This document shows, piece by piece, positions 13,295-26,901 of a DNA stretch of 64,000 nucleotides. How positions within the stretch are numbered: position 1 is the stretch's first letter; each line of letters starts with the position of its first letter. The translations under genes and the position numbers were made by a program. The notes beneath the pieces are model-generated. The model made no database searches and was not told the origin of the DNA. It worked only from the letters and a program-made list of their open reading frames with translations. Origin of the DNA: Pseudomonas putida. Its GTDB lineage: Bacteria; Pseudomonadota; Gammaproteobacteria; Pseudomonadales; Pseudomonadaceae. The stretch lies in the NCBI RefSeq assembly GCF_004357765.1, contig NZ_SMTE01000010.1, positions 186,001 through 250,000 of the forward strand, read 5' to 3'.

Positions 13295-14654
13295 ACCCAT
13301 GATTCTCAGTCAATTGACCGGCGTGTTGAAGGCGCGTCTGGTGGGCAGCGACGCCCGCTTCACCGGCGTCAGTATCGACAGCCGCAGCGTTGGCGCCGGA
13401 CAACTGTTCGTTGCCCTGGCCGGCCCGCGTTTCGACGGCCACGACTACCTGGCCGATGTGCAGGCCAAGGGTGCCGTGGCGGCACTGGTCGAGCGTGAAA
13501 TCAGCGGCGTCTCCCTGCCACAGCTGGTGGTCGCCGACAGCCGCCTGGCCCTGGGCCAGCTCGGTGCGCTGAACCGTGCGCGGTTCGACAAGCCGGTGGT
13601 GGCCATCACCGGCTCCAGCGGAAAGACCACGGTCAAGGAAATGCTCGCCTGTATCCTGCGTACCCGCGGTCCGGTACACGCCACCCGGGGCAACCTGAAC
13701 AACGACCTCGGTGCGCCGCTGACCCTGCTGGAAATCGCTCCGGAGCACAGTGCAGCGGTGATCGAGTTGGGCGCCTCGCGCATTGGCGAGATTCGCTATA
13801 CGGTGGGCCTGACCCAGCCGCAGGTGGTCGTCATCAACAATGCCGGAACTGCCCACGTCGGTGAGTTCGGCGGCCCCGAGAAAATCGTCGAGGCCAAGGG
13901 TGAAATCCTCGAAGGCCTGAGCGACGGTGGTACGGCCATCCTCAACCTGGCCGACAAAGCCTTCGATATCTGGCGCAAGCGTGCCGGCGGCCATCGTGTG
14001 CTGAGCTTCGCCCTGGACAACCCACAAGCCGATTTCCATGCCAGCGATATCGGCCGTGATGCCCGTGGCTGCCCCTCGTTCACCCTGCATGGGCCCGATG
14101 GCAGTGTCGCCGTGCAGTTGAACCTGCTCGGCACCCACAACGTCAGCAATGCCCTGGCCGCTGCCGCCGCCGCGCATGCCATTGGTCTGACTCTCAACGG
14201 CATCGCCGCAGGCCTGAGCGCCGTGCAGCCGGTCAAGGGCCGGAGCGTGGCGCAGATCGCGCCGAACGGCGTACGGGTGATCGACGACAGCTACAACGCA
14301 AATCCCACCTCGATGTGCGCGGCCATTGATATACTCGCCGGCTTTTCCGGGCGCACCGTTCTGGTGCTCGGCGATATCGGCGAGCTCGGACAATGGGCCG
14401 AAGAGGGTCATCGGCAGGTGGGCGACTATGCCCGTGGCAAGGTCGATGCTCTGTATGCGGTCGGTACCAACATGATTCACGCGGTCCAGGCGTTCGGCGC
14501 CAATGGGCGCCATTTCGCTACTCAAGCTGAACTGATCGACGCCGTTCTGGCCGAGACTGCCAGCGAAACCACAATCTTGATCAAGGGCTCGCGCAGCGCT
14601 GCGATGGAAAACGTCGTGGCCGCACTGTGCGGTGCCAGCGGGGAGAAACATTAA
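13287..14654 (+). CDS. murF: UDP-MurNAc-tripeptide:D-Ala-D-Ala ligase
   Basis: Adds D-Ala-D-Ala to complete the cytoplasmic UDP-MurNAc-pentapeptide. The chosen ATG ([20 protein letters not shown]) overlaps the murE stop by 8 bases and gives 455 residues. Seen: N-terminal FSIDSRSVG-like segment ([17 protein letters not shown]), P-loop [44 protein letters not shown] and the C-terminal [11 protein letters not shown]. The stop overlaps the mraY start (TAATG). Confidence 0.97.
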
Positions 14655-15736
14655 TGCTGCTGCTGTTGGCCGAGTATCTGCAACAGTTCCATAAAGGCTT
14701 CGCGGTCTTTCAGTACCTGTCCCTGCGCGGCATCCTGGGTGTACTGACGGCGTTGTCCCTGGCGCTGTGGCTGGGGCCGTGGATGATTCGCACCCTGCAG
14801 ATCCGCCAGATCGGTCAGGCCGTTCGTAACGACGGCCCGCAATCGCACCTGTCCAAGTCCGGCACCCCGACCATGGGTGGCGCGCTGATCCTGTCCGCCA
14901 TCGCCATCAGCACCTTGCTGTGGGCCGACCTGACCAACCGCTACGTATGGGTCGTGCTGATCGTCACCCTGTTGTTCGGGGCCATCGGCTGGGTCGACGA
15001 CTACCGCAAGGTGATCGAAAAGAACTCGCGTGGCTTGCCGAGCCGCTGGAAGTACTTCTGGCAGTCGGTGTTCGGTCTGGGCGCTGCCGTGTTCCTGTAC
15101 ATGACCGCGCCAACCAGCGTCGAAACCACGTTGATCGTACCGTTTCTCAAGGACGTCACCATTCCGCTGGGTATCGGCTTCGTGGTGCTGACCTATTTCG
15201 TCATCGTCGGCTCGAGCAACGCGGTCAACCTGACCGATGGCCTCGACGGCCTGGCGATCATGCCGACGGTGATGGTGGGTGGTGCCCTGGGCATCTTCTG
15301 CTACCTGTCGGGCAACGTGAAATTCGCCGAGTACCTATTGATCCCGTACGTACCGGGCTCGGGTGAGCTGATCGTGTTCTGCGGCGCGCTGATCGGCGCC
15401 GGCCTGGGCTTCCTGTGGTTCAACACCTATCCGGCCCAGGTGTTCATGGGCGACGTCGGCGCCCTGGCCCTCGGCGCCGCGCTGGGCACCATCGCCGTGA
15501 TCGTGCGCCAGGAAATCGTGCTGTTCATCATGGGCGGGGTATTCGTCATGGAAACCCTGTCGGTGGTGATCCAGGTGGCCTCGTTCAAGCTCACCGGCAA
15601 GCGCGTTTTCCGCATGGCGCCGATCCATCACCATTTTGAACTCAAGGGCTGGCCTGAGCCGCGGGTGATCGTCCGATTCTGGATCATCACCGTGATTCTG
15701 GTGCTGGTCGGCCTTGCAACCCTGAAACTGAGGTAG
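14654..15736 (+). CDS. mraY: Phospho-MurNAc-pentapeptide translocase MraY
   Basis: Integral membrane enzyme that moves phospho-MurNAc-pentapeptide onto undecaprenyl phosphate, making lipid I. 360 residues from the ATG that overlaps the murF stop, with about ten membrane helices. Motifs: [19 protein letters not shown] (Asp-Asp pair), [26 protein letters not shown] and [19 protein letters not shown], the HHH loop of the family. An upstream extension of the frame lies inside murF and is ignored. Confidence 0.97.
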   Translation: MLLLLAEYLQQFHKGFAVFQYLSLRGILGVLTALSLALWLGPWMIRTLQIRQIGQAVRNDGPQSHLSKSGTPTMGGALILSAIAISTLLWADLTNRYVWVVLIVTLLFGAIGWVDDYRKVIEKNSRGLPSRWKYFWQSVFGLGAAVFLYMTAPTSVETTLIVPFLKDVTIPLGIGFVVLTYFVIVGSSNAVNLTDGLDGLAIMPTVMVGGALGIFCYLSGNVKFAEYLLIPYVPGSGELIVFCGALIGAGLGFLWFNTYPAQVFMGDVGALALGAALGTIAVIVRQEIVLFIMGGVFVMETLSVVIQVASFKLTGKRVFRMAPIHHHFELKGWPEPRVIVRFWIITVILVLVGLATLKLR

Positions 15737-15742
15737 ACGAGC

Positions 15743-17089
15743 GTGTCACTGATCGCTTCCGACCAATTCCGCATCGTTGTCGGCCTCGGCAAGAGCGGCA
15801 TGTCCTTGGTTCGCTTCCTGGCGAACCGGGGCATTGCCTTTGCGGTCGCCGACACCCGCGAGCAACCGCCGGAACTGGAAACCCTGCGCCGTGATTACCC
15901 GCAGGTGGAAGTACGCTGTGGCGAACTGGATGTCGACTTCCTGTGCCGCGCCAACGAGCTCTACGTGAGCCCCGGCCTGGCCCTGGCCACCCCGGCGCTG
16001 CAACAGGCGGCTGCCCGCGGCGTGGTGCTGTCGGGCGATATCGAGTTGTTCGCCCGGCATGCCAAGGCGCCGATCGTCGCGATCAGCGGCTCCAACGCGA
16101 AAAGCACCGTGACCACCCTGGTCGGCGAGATGGCCGCCAAGGCCGGCAAGCGCGTCGCCGTTGGCGGCAATCTCGGCACGCCGGCCCTGGACCTGCTCGA
16201 TGACGACGTCGAACTGTATGTCCTGGAGCTGTCGAGCTTCCAGCTGGAAACCACCGATCAGCTCAACGCCGAAGTGGCCACCGTGCTGAACATCAGCGAG
16301 GACCACATGGACCGCTACAGTGGCCTGCCGGCCTATCACCTGGCCAAGCACCGGATCTTCCGCGGCGCGCGGCAGGTGGTGGTCAACCGCCAGGACGCAC
16401 TGAGCCGGCCACTGCCGGTCGAGGGTCGCCCTTGCTGGACCTTCGGTCTCAACCAGCCCGACTTCAAGGCGTTCGGCCTGCGTGAGGTCGATGGCGAGAA
16501 ATACCTGGCCTACGAGTTCAGCAACCTGATGCCGGTTCGCGAGCTCAAGGTCCGTGGCGCGCACAACCACAGCAATGCCCTGGCCGCACTGGCCCTGGGG
16601 CATGCCGTCGGGCTGCCGTTTGAGCCGATGCTGCAGGCCCTGCGCGAATTTGCCGGCCTTGCTCACCGCTGTCAGTGGGTGCGTGAGCGCGACGGGGTCA
16701 ACTGGTACGACGACTCCAAGGCCACCAACGTCGGTGCGGCGCTGGCCGCCATCGAAGGCCTGGGTGCGGATATCGAAGGCAAGCTGGTGCTGATCGCCGG
16801 TGGCGATGGCAAGGGCGCCGACTTCGCTGCCCTGCGTGAACCGGTCAGGCGTTTCTGCCGCGCCGTGGTGCTGCTCGGTCGCGATGCCGAGCGCTTGGCT
16901 GATGCCTTGGGTGACGATGTGCCACTGGTGCGGGTCAAGACCCTCGATGAGGCCGTGCACAAATGCGCCGAACTGGCCCAACAGGGCGATGCCGTGCTGC
17001 TGTCGCCAGCCTGTGCCAGTCTCGACATGTTCAAGAACTTCGAAGAGCGTGGGCGCCTGTTCGCCCAGGCGGCGGAGGGGTTGGCATGA
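15743..17089 (+). CDS. murD: UDP-MurNAc-L-Ala:D-Glu ligase
   Basis: Adds D-glutamate to UDP-MurNAc-L-alanine. 448 residues from a GTG 6 bases after mraY. N-terminal FRIVVGLGKSGMSLVRFLA dinucleotide-like fold, P-loop AISGSNAKSTVTTLVGE, GGNLGTPALDLL, VLNISEDHMDRY and the C-terminal WYDDSKATNVGAALAAIEGL. The P-loop reads SNAKST rather than the SNGKST more usual in MurD; this looks like a lineage feature, since the Lys-Ser/Thr is kept. The stop overlaps ftsW by 4 bases. Confidence 0.96.
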   Translation: MSLIASDQFRIVVGLGKSGMSLVRFLANRGIAFAVADTREQPPELETLRRDYPQVEVRCGELDVDFLCRANELYVSPGLALATPALQQAAARGVVLSGDIELFARHAKAPIVAISGSNAKSTVTTLVGEMAAKAGKRVAVGGNLGTPALDLLDDDVELYVLELSSFQLETTDQLNAEVATVLNISEDHMDRYSGLPAYHLAKHRIFRGARQVVVNRQDALSRPLPVEGRPCWTFGLNQPDFKAFGLREVDGEKYLAYEFSNLMPVRELKVRGAHNHSNALAALALGHAVGLPFEPMLQALREFAGLAHRCQWVRERDGVNWYDDSKATNVGAALAAIEGLGADIEGKLVLIAGGDGKGADFAALREPVRRFCRAVVLLGRDAERLADALGDDVPLVRVKTLDEAVHKCAELAQQGDAVLLSPACASLDMFKNFEERGRLFAQAAEGLA

Positions 17090-18300
17090 TCTTCGGCATT
17101 CTCAAGCCTTACCCGTCGCCGCTGATCAGCGGCCGTGGCGTCGACCTGGACTTCGCCTTCCTGGCCGGATGCTTGGCGCTGCTCGGCCTGGGCCTGGTGA
17201 TGATCACCTCGGCGTCTTCGGAAGTGGCCGCCCTGCAATCGGGCAATCCGCTGTACCACATGTTCCGCCACCTGGTGTACGTCGCCCTGGGCGTGGTCGC
17301 CTGTGGCGCGACCATGATGGTGCCGATCGCCACTTGGCAACGCATGGGCTTCATGATGCTGATCGGCGCCTTCGGCCTGCTGGTGCTGGTGCTGGTGCCG
17401 GGGATCGGGCGCGAGGTCAACGGCTCGATGCGCTGGATCGGTTTCAGTTTCTTCAACGTCCAGCCTTCGGAAATCGCCAAGGTGTTCGTGGTGATCTATC
17501 TCGCCGGCTATCTGGTGCGCCGGCAGACCGAGGTGCGCGAGAGCTGGATGGGCTTCTTCAAGCCGTTCATCGTGCTGCTGCCGATGGCCGGCCTGCTGCT
17601 GATGGAGCCGGACTTCGGCGCCACCGTGGTGATGATGGGCGCAGCCGCGGCCATGCTGTTCCTCGGCGGGGTGGGGCTGTTCCGCTTCAGCCTGATGGTG
17701 GTGCTGGCGGTGGTGGCGGTGTTCATTCTGGTCCAGGCGCAGCCGTACCGGATGGCGCGTCTGATCACCTTCACCGACCCCTGGTCCGACCAGTTCGGCT
17801 CCGGCTACCAGTTGACCCAGGCGCTGATCGCCTTCGGTCGTGGCGAGTGGCTCGGGGTGGGCCTGGGCAACAGCGTGCAGAAGCAGTTCTATCTGCCCGA
17901 GGCGCACACCGACTTCGTGTTCTCGGTGCTGGCCGAGGAGCTGGGCGTGGTCGGCTCGCTGGTGACCATCGCGCTGTTCGTTTTCGTCACCGTGCGCGCA
18001 CTGTACATCGGGCTGTGGGCCGAGAAGGCCAAGCAATTCTTCGCCGCCTACATGGCCTTCGGCCTGGCCTTCCTGTGGATCGGCCAGTTCCTGATCAACA
18101 TCGGGGTGAACGTCGGCCTGCTGCCGACCAAGGGCCTGACTTTGCCGTTCCTCAGCTATGGCGGCAGTTCGCTGGTGATCTGCTGCGCCTGCGTGGGCTT
18201 GTTGTTGCGCATCGAATGGGAGAGCCGTACGCACCTGGGCAGCGAGGAGCACGAGTTCGACGAGAGCGATTTTGCCGAGGAGACCAGTCATGGCCGCTGA
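17086..18300 (+). CDS. ftsW: Septal peptidoglycan glycosyltransferase FtsW
   Basis: SEDS-family glycan polymerase that pairs with FtsI in septal wall synthesis. 404 residues from the ATG overlapping the murD stop, about ten membrane helices. Conserved segments: GREVNGSMRWIGF, QPSEIAKVFVVIYLA, LLLMEPDFGATVVMM, the large periplasmic loop with FTDPWSDQFGSGYQLTQALI, EAHTDFVFSVLAEELGVVG, and KGLTLPFLSYGGSSLVI. The C-terminal cytoplasmic tail is acidic. It overlaps murG by 11 bases. Confidence 0.97.
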   Translation: MIFGILKPYPSPLISGRGVDLDFAFLAGCLALLGLGLVMITSASSEVAALQSGNPLYHMFRHLVYVALGVVACGATMMVPIATWQRMGFMMLIGAFGLLVLVLVPGIGREVNGSMRWIGFSFFNVQPSEIAKVFVVIYLAGYLVRRQTEVRESWMGFFKPFIVLLPMAGLLLMEPDFGATVVMMGAAAAMLFLGGVGLFRFSLMVVLAVVAVFILVQAQPYRMARLITFTDPWSDQFGSGYQLTQALIAFGRGEWLGVGLGNSVQKQFYLPEAHTDFVFSVLAEELGVVGSLVTIALFVFVTVRALYIGLWAEKAKQFFAAYMAFGLAFLWIGQFLINIGVNVGLLPTKGLTLPFLSYGGSSLVICCACVGLLLRIEWESRTHLGSEEHEFDESDFAEETSHGR

Positions 18301-19361
18301 TGGCAAAAACGTACTGATCATGGCCGGTGGCACCGGTGGACACGTGTTCCCGGCCCTGGCTTGCGCCCGCGAGTTCCAGTCCCGGGGTTACGCCGTGCAT
18401 TGGTTGGGCACCCCGCGGGGTATCGAGAACGAGCTGGTGCCTCAGGCAGGCTTGCCATTGCACCTGATCCAGGTCAGCGGCCTGCGTGGCAAGGGCAAGC
18501 TGTCGTTGCTCAAGGCACCTTTCACCCTGGTCAAAGCGGTGCTGCAGGCGCGGCGCATCATCCGTGAGCTCAAGCCGGTCTGCGTACTGGGCTTCGGCGG
18601 TTATGTCACCGGCCCCGGCGGTGTCGCCGCGCGCCTGTGTGGTGTGCCGCTGGTCATCCATGAGCAGAACGCCCGCGCGGGTACTGCCAACCGTTTGCTG
18701 GTGCCATTGTCGGCGCGTGTCTGCGAAGCCTTCCCCGGCACCTTCCAGGGCACCGACAAGCTGCGTACCACCGGCAATCCGGTGCGCGCGGAACTGTTCC
18801 TCGAGACGCCCCGAGAGTCCCTTGGTCAACGGCCTGCGCGACTGCTGGTACTCGGTGGCAGCCTTGGCGCGGAACCATTGAATAAATTGTTGCCTAAGGC
18901 CCTGTCCGAAGTGCCGGAAAGCTTGCGACCGATGGTCTTCCATCAGGCCGGCAAGCAGCACGCGGCGGTCACTGCCGAGCGTTATCGCGAGGCGGGGGTC
19001 GAGGCTCAGGTCGAGCCATTCATCACGGACATGGCGCAGGCCTATGCCTGGGCCGACATGGTGGTCTGCCGGGCCGGTGCGCTGACCGTCAGCGAACTGG
19101 CGGCGGCAGGCCTGCCCTCGATGCTGGTGCCCTTGCCCCACGCGATCGACGATCACCAGACCCACAATGCCCAATACCTGGCTCGGGAGGGCGCCGCCTT
19201 CCTGATGCCACAAGCTACGACTGGCGCAGCGCAGCTCGCTGAACGCCTGAACGAGGTGCTGATGCAACCCGAGAAACTCCACACCATGGCCGGCACCGCA
19301 CGGCGCCTGGCCAAACCTGCAGCAACCAGCACCGTGGTCGACATCTGCCTGGAGGTGGCCC

Positions 19362-19369
<8 letters not shown>
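18290..19369 (+). CDS. murG: UDP-GlcNAc:lipid I GlcNAc transferase MurG
   Basis: Peripheral membrane glycosyltransferase that converts lipid I to lipid II. 359 residues from the ATG at 18290 ([20 protein letters not shown]), overlapping the ftsW end. Features: first glycine-rich loop [44 protein letters not shown], second loop [12 protein letters not shown], and the donor-binding [20 protein letters not shown]. The 3' end overlaps murC by 8 bases. Confidence 0.97.
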
Positions 19370-21763
<2,394 letters not shown>

Positions 21764-21768
21764 CAGCC

Positions 21769-22638
21769 ATGCAAGGCGCGATGTTACGTCATCAGCAACC
21801 TGCCACCGGCCGCAGCAAGCCGGTGCCTCGTGGCGCCAGCCGATTGGTGGCCGATGAGCCGATGTCGTCGCGCCTGCCCAAGCCAAGCCTGGGTGGCCTC
21901 AAGCGTTTGCTATGGCCGGTGTTGCTGGTCGCCGCAGGCTTCGGTGCCTACGAAGGCGCCATCCGCCTGATGCCATACGCCGACCGCCCGATCACCAAGA
22001 TCGCCGTCCAGGGCGACCTCAGCTACATCAGCCAGCAGGCGGTGCAGCAGCGAATCGCGCCGTACGTCGCAGCCAGCTTCTTCAGCGTCGACCTCACTGC
22101 CATGCGTACCGAGCTGGAACAGATGCCCTGGATCGCCCACGCCGAAGTGCGCCGGGTATGGCCGGACGAAGTGGTGGTGCGTCTGGAAGAGCAGCTGCCG
22201 GTGGCGCGCTGGGGCGACGAAGCCTTGCTCAACAACCAGGGCCAGGCGTTCACCCCGCGCGAGCTGGCCAACTACGAGCATCTGCCGCAACTGTTCGGCC
22301 CGCAGCGTGCTCAGCAGCAAGTCATGCAGCAGTATCAGGTATTGAGCCAGATGCTGCGCCCCTTGGGCTTTTCCATCGCTCGCCTGGAGCTGCGCGAGCG
22401 AGGCAGCTGGTTCCTGACCACCGGTGCTGGCAGCGCCGGGCCGGGCATCGAGTTGCTGCTGGGGCGCGACCATCTGGTGGAGAAATTGCGCCGTTTCATT
22501 GCCATTTACGACAAGACGCTCAAAGAGCAGATCACCAACATCGCCCGCATTGATCTGCGATACGCCAACGGACTTGCCGTTGGTTGGCGGGAACCGATTG
22601 CACCGACGACGGCCCAACCCGCCGTTGCGAAGAATTAG
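21769..22638 (+). CDS. ftsQ: Cell division protein FtsQ
   Basis: Bitopic divisome protein that recruits FtsL/FtsB. 289 residues: a basic cytoplasmic tail of about 45 residues, one membrane helix (about residues 45-65, [19 protein letters not shown]), a POTRA domain ([20 protein letters not shown]...[20 protein letters not shown]) and the beta domain. The long N-terminal tail is typical of Pseudomonas. It lies 5 bases after ddlB and 14 bases before ftsA. Confidence 0.95.
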   Translation: MQGAMLRHQQPATGRSKPVPRGASRLVADEPMSSRLPKPSLGGLKRLLWPVLLVAAGFGAYEGAIRLMPYADRPITKIAVQGDLSYISQQAVQQRIAPYVAASFFSVDLTAMRTELEQMPWIAHAEVRRVWPDEVVVRLEEQLPVARWGDEALLNNQGQAFTPRELANYEHLPQLFGPQRAQQQVMQQYQVLSQMLRPLGFSIARLELRERGSWFLTTGAGSAGPGIELLLGRDHLVEKLRRFIAIYDKTLKEQITNIARIDLRYANGLAVGWREPIAPTTAQPAVAKN

Positions 22639-22652
22639 AGAGAGGCAGGACC

Positions 22653-23909
22653 ATGGCAAACGCGCATAGCGGAAAAATGATCGTCGGGCTGGACATTGGC
22701 ACCTCCAAGGTGGTGGCGCTGGTGGGTGAAGTCGGCGAAGACGGTACCCTGGAGATCGTCGGGATCGGCACCCATCCATCCCGCGGCCTGAAGAAGGGCG
22801 TGGTGGTGAACATCGAATCGACCGTGCAGTCGATCCAGCGTGCCGTCGAAGAAGCCCAGCTGATGGCCGGCTGCCGTATCCACTCGGCGTTCGTCGGCGT
22901 GGCCGGCAACCATATCCGCAGCCTCAACTCCCACGGCATCGTCGCCATCCGCGACCGTGAAGTCAGTCTCGCCGACCTCGAGCGCGTGCTCGACGCCGCC
23001 CAGGCGGTGGCCATTCCCGCCGATCAGCGCGTGCTGCACACCCTGCCGCAGGACTACGTGATCGACAATCAGGAGGGTGTGCGCGAACCGCTGGGCATGT
23101 CGGGCGTGCGCCTGGAAGCCAAGGTTCACGTGGTCACCTGCGCGGTCAACGCGGCGCAGAACATCGAGAAATGCGTGCGTCGCTGCGGCCTGGAAATCGA
23201 CGACATCATCCTCGAGCAGCTCGCTTCGGCGTACTCGGTGCTGACCGACGACGAAAAGGAACTGGGCGTTTGCCTGGTGGATATCGGCGGTGGCACCACC
23301 GACATCGCGATCTTCACCGAGGGCGCGATCCGTCACACCGCGGTGATCCCGATCGCCGGCGACCAGGTCACCAACGATATCGCCATGGCCTTGCGTACGC
23401 CGACCCAGTACGCCGAGGAAATCAAGATCCGCTATGCCTGCGCCCTGGCCAAGCTGGCCGGTGCCGGCGAGACCATCAAGGTGCCGAGCGTGGGCGACCG
23501 TCCACCGCGCGAATTGTCGCGCCAGGCCTTGGCCGAGGTGGTGGAGCCACGTTACGACGAGCTGTTCACCCTGATCCAGGCCGAGCTGCGCCGCAGCGGC
23601 TATGAGGACCTGGTGCCGGCCGGCATCGTCCTTACCGGCGGCACCGCGAAGATGGAAGGGGCCGTGGAACTGGCCGAGGAAATCTTCCACATGCCGGTGC
23701 GCCTTGGCGTGCCGCACAGCGTTCGGGGCCTGAGCGACGTGGTACGCAACCCGATTTATTCCACCGGCGTGGGCCTGCTCACCTACGGGCTGCAAAAGCA
23801 GTCCGAGGACCTGCCCCTGACCGGCAACAGCAGCAACAACAGCTATGGCGAGGAACCGAAGGCCCCAGTGCTTGAGCGATTCAAGCGGTGGGTCCAGGGC
23901 AACTTCTAA
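22653..23909 (+). CDS. ftsA: Cell division protein FtsA
   Basis: Actin-like ATPase that tethers FtsZ to the membrane. 418 residues from the ATG at 22653, preceded by GAGAGAGGCAGG. MIVGLDIGTSKVVALVGEV is phosphate-1; the 1C domain follows; LVDIGGGTTDIAIFTEGAI is phosphate-2; IVLTGGTAKMEGAVELAEEI is the adenosine motif. The C-terminal amphipathic helix VLERFKRWVQGNF is the membrane-targeting sequence. An upstream frame extension overlaps ftsQ and is not used. Confidence 0.97.
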   Translation: MANAHSGKMIVGLDIGTSKVVALVGEVGEDGTLEIVGIGTHPSRGLKKGVVVNIESTVQSIQRAVEEAQLMAGCRIHSAFVGVAGNHIRSLNSHGIVAIRDREVSLADLERVLDAAQAVAIPADQRVLHTLPQDYVIDNQEGVREPLGMSGVRLEAKVHVVTCAVNAAQNIEKCVRRCGLEIDDIILEQLASAYSVLTDDEKELGVCLVDIGGGTTDIAIFTEGAIRHTAVIPIAGDQVTNDIAMALRTPTQYAEEIKIRYACALAKLAGAGETIKVPSVGDRPPRELSRQALAEVVEPRYDELFTLIQAELRRSGYEDLVPAGIVLTGGTAKMEGAVELAEEIFHMPVRLGVPHSVRGLSDVVRNPIYSTGVGLLTYGLQKQSEDLPLTGNSSNNSYGEEPKAPVLERFKRWVQGNF

Positions 23910-23964
23910 GTTTCAAAGCAGTAGTGGTAGGCGCGACAACTAGAGAACTGAAAGGAGAGGGAAA

Positions 23965-25161
23965 ATGTTCGAGCTCGTAGACAACGTCCCGCAAAGCCCG
24001 GTCATCAAGGTGATCGGCGTCGGCGGTGGTGGCGGCAATGCCGTCAACCACATGGTCAAAAGCAACATCGAAGGTGTGGAGTTCATCTGCGCCAACACCG
24101 ATGCCCAGGCGCTGAAGAACATTGGCGCGCGCACCATTCTGCAGCTGGGTACCGGCGTGACCAAGGGCCTGGGCGCAGGCGCCAATCCGGAAGTCGGCCG
24201 CCAGGCCGCGCTGGAGGACCGTGAGCGCATTGCCGAGGTGCTGCAGGGCACCAACATGGTGTTCATCACCACTGGCATGGGTGGCGGTACCGGAACCGGT
24301 GCTGCACCGATCATCGCCGAAGTCGCCAAGGAAATGGGCATTCTCACCGTCGCGGTGGTGACCCGTCCGTTCCCGTTCGAAGGCCGCAAGCGCATGCAGA
24401 TCGCCGACGAGGGCATCCGTATGCTGGCAGAGAGCGTCGACTCGCTGATCACCATCCCCAACGAGAAGCTGCTGACCATTCTGGGCAAGGATGCCAGCCT
24501 GCTGTCCGCCTTCGCCAAGGCCGACGACGTGCTGGCCGGCGCCGTGCGTGGTATCTCCGATATCATCAAGCGCCCAGGCATGATCAACGTCGACTTCGCC
24601 GACGTACGCACCGTCATGGGTGAAATGGGCATGGCGATGATGGGCACCGGTTGCGCCAGCGGTCCGAACCGCGCGCGCGAAGCCACCGAGGCGGCCATCC
24701 GCAACCCGCTGCTCGAAGACGTCAACCTGCAGGGCGCCCGCGGCATCCTGGTGAACATCACCGCAGGTCCAGACCTGTCGCTGGGTGAATACTCCGATGT
24801 CGGTAGCATCATCGAAGCCTTCGCCTCCGACCACGCGATGGTCAAGGTCGGCACCGTGATCGATCCGGACATGCGCGACGAACTGCATGTGACCGTGGTC
24901 GCGACCGGCCTGGGCGCACGTATCGAGAAGCCGGTGAAAGTGGTCGACAACACCCTGCAGACCGCCCAGCAGGCCTACGAGGCATCCAACCCGGCACCGG
25001 CGCGTCAGGAGCAGCCTTCGGTGAACTACCGTGACCTGGAGCGTCCGACCGTGATGCGCAACCAGGCCCATGCAGGTGCCGCAGCAGCAGCTAAACTCAA
25101 TCCTCAGGATGACTTGGACTATCTGGATATCCCGGCTTTCCTGCGTCGTCAGGCCGATTGA
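23965..25161 (+). CDS. ftsZ: Cell division GTPase FtsZ
   Basis: Tubulin-like GTPase that forms the Z ring. 398 residues, preceded by AAAGGAGAGG. Tubulin signature GGGTGTGAAPIIAEVAKEMG, GTPase domain starting VIKVIGVGGGGGNAVNHM, T7 loop NVDFADVRTVM, a Gln/Ala/Pro-rich linker and the conserved C-terminal peptide LDYLDIPAFLRRQAD, which binds FtsA, ZipA and MinC. A 55-base gap separates it from ftsA. Confidence 0.98.
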   Translation: MFELVDNVPQSPVIKVIGVGGGGGNAVNHMVKSNIEGVEFICANTDAQALKNIGARTILQLGTGVTKGLGAGANPEVGRQAALEDRERIAEVLQGTNMVFITTGMGGGTGTGAAPIIAEVAKEMGILTVAVVTRPFPFEGRKRMQIADEGIRMLAESVDSLITIPNEKLLTILGKDASLLSAFAKADDVLAGAVRGISDIIKRPGMINVDFADVRTVMGEMGMAMMGTGCASGPNRAREATEAAIRNPLLEDVNLQGARGILVNITAGPDLSLGEYSDVGSIIEAFASDHAMVKVGTVIDPDMRDELHVTVVATGLGARIEKPVKVVDNTLQTAQQAYEASNPAPARQEQPSVNYRDLERPTVMRNQAHAGAAAAAKLNPQDDLDYLDIPAFLRRQAD

Positions 25162-25237
25162 TGGAATTTATCAGGGGTATAGGGGTGATTGGTGTTCAGC
25201 AAAGGCCGGGTCTGTTATCATCCCCAGCCTTTGTTGA

Positions 25238-26185
<948 letters not shown>

Positions 26186-26209
26186 GTTCGAACACTCTCT
26201 AGTTCATTG

Positions 26210-26234
26210 AGGCCACCTTCGGGTGGCCTTTTTT
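26210..26234 (+). terminator. Rho-independent terminator of the dcw cluster
   Basis: AGGCCACC, TTCG tetraloop, GGTGGCCT, then TTTTT. A classic terminator 25 bases after the lpxC stop; it ends the 18-kb plus-strand cluster. Confidence 0.92.
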
Positions 26235-26249
26235 ATGGGTATTGGCTTG

Positions 26250-26295
26250 GGTTTTGTGGTGGAGCGGATATCGAGCGCCGCCCCACCACAAAACC
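26250..26295. repeat. Perfect 13-bp inverted repeat between lpxC and dciA
   Basis: GGTTTTGTGGTGG (26250-26262) is the exact reverse complement of CCACCACAAAACC (26283-26295); an inner GCGG/CCGC pair (26264-26267 with 26278-26281) extends the stem around a 10-base loop. It follows the lpxC terminator and lies 13 bases from the dciA stop, so it may end dciA transcription. It lacks a T tract in that direction and does not resemble the REP elements elsewhere in the window. Confidence 0.7.
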
Positions 26296-26307
26296 ATAGC
26301 CAGCCCC

Positions 26308-26763
26308 CTAACCCTTACCCTTGCCATGTGCAGCCAGGCGCTCAAGAGCGGCGCGCAGCTTGGGGTCGGCGATGCCTTCGGCGGTGTCGCGCAGGCTTTC
26401 AGCGGCGTTTTGGGACAGCTCGGTCATGTTGCTCCCCCGCTTGGCCGGCACCAGCGGCGGCTGCACCTTGTACTGAATCCGTTGCAGATTGCCGAAAGCC
26501 TCCAGCGCTTGCAGTTGACGCATCAGTCGCTTCTGCTGGTAGCGCAAGCGGGTGGCCCAGTGGCCGTCGGTAACCACCAAAAGCAAGGTGCCATCGCGCC
26601 ATGAGGCCACGTGGCAATGGGCACGTGCGGCCGGCTGCAGCTGGCTTTCCAGCAGCCGCTGCAAGTGCTCCAAGCGCTCGGCCTGGTTGAGCAGCAGGCG
26701 CAGCGGGCGAACCTGTCGCAACAAGGCGGATGGCGGCTGGGCGGGGGACGGTTTGAAGGCCAT
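26308..26763 (-). CDS. dciA: DciA-type replicative helicase loader (DUF721)
   Basis: DciA helps load DnaB at the origin in bacteria without DnaC/DnaI. The product is 151 residues from MAFKPSPAQPPSALLRQ, with a DUF721 domain in the first 100 residues (LEHLQRLLESQLQ, HCHVASWRDGTLLLVV, WATRLRYQQKRLMRQLQ) and a flexible, charged C-terminus. Longer starts at 26775 (ATG) and 26817 (GTG) are possible; the one used resembles other Pseudomonas members, although its own ribosome site is poor. Position between lpxC and secA, opposite strand, is the known location of the P. aeruginosa gene. Confidence 0.85.
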   Translation of the reverse strand: MAFKPSPAQPPSALLRQVRPLRLLLNQAERLEHLQRLLESQLQPAARAHCHVASWRDGTLLLVVTDGHWATRLRYQQKRLMRQLQALEAFGNLQRIQYKVQPPLVPAKRGSNMTELSQNAAESLRDTAEGIADPKLRAALERLAAHGKGKG

Positions 26764-26873
26764 GGAGGTATGCATGAGATTACAAGATTGGCAGTCTAAC
26801 ACCTCTGTAGTCTGCACTGGCTCTCGGTGGGCAGGTTACGAGTCACTCTTGCTACCTTTCATGAAACAGCGGG

Positions 26874-26901
26874 TTGAACTCCCGCAAAATGCCCCTATCT
26901 T
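26874..26901 (+). promoter_or_regulatory. Predicted secA promoter
   Basis: TTGAAC (26874-26879), 16-base spacer, TATCTT (26896-26901), in the 297-base region between divergent dciA and secA. A second possible -10, TAGAAT, lies near 26972. The leader of roughly 150 bases contains no SecM-like open frame that I can see. Confidence 0.5.
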
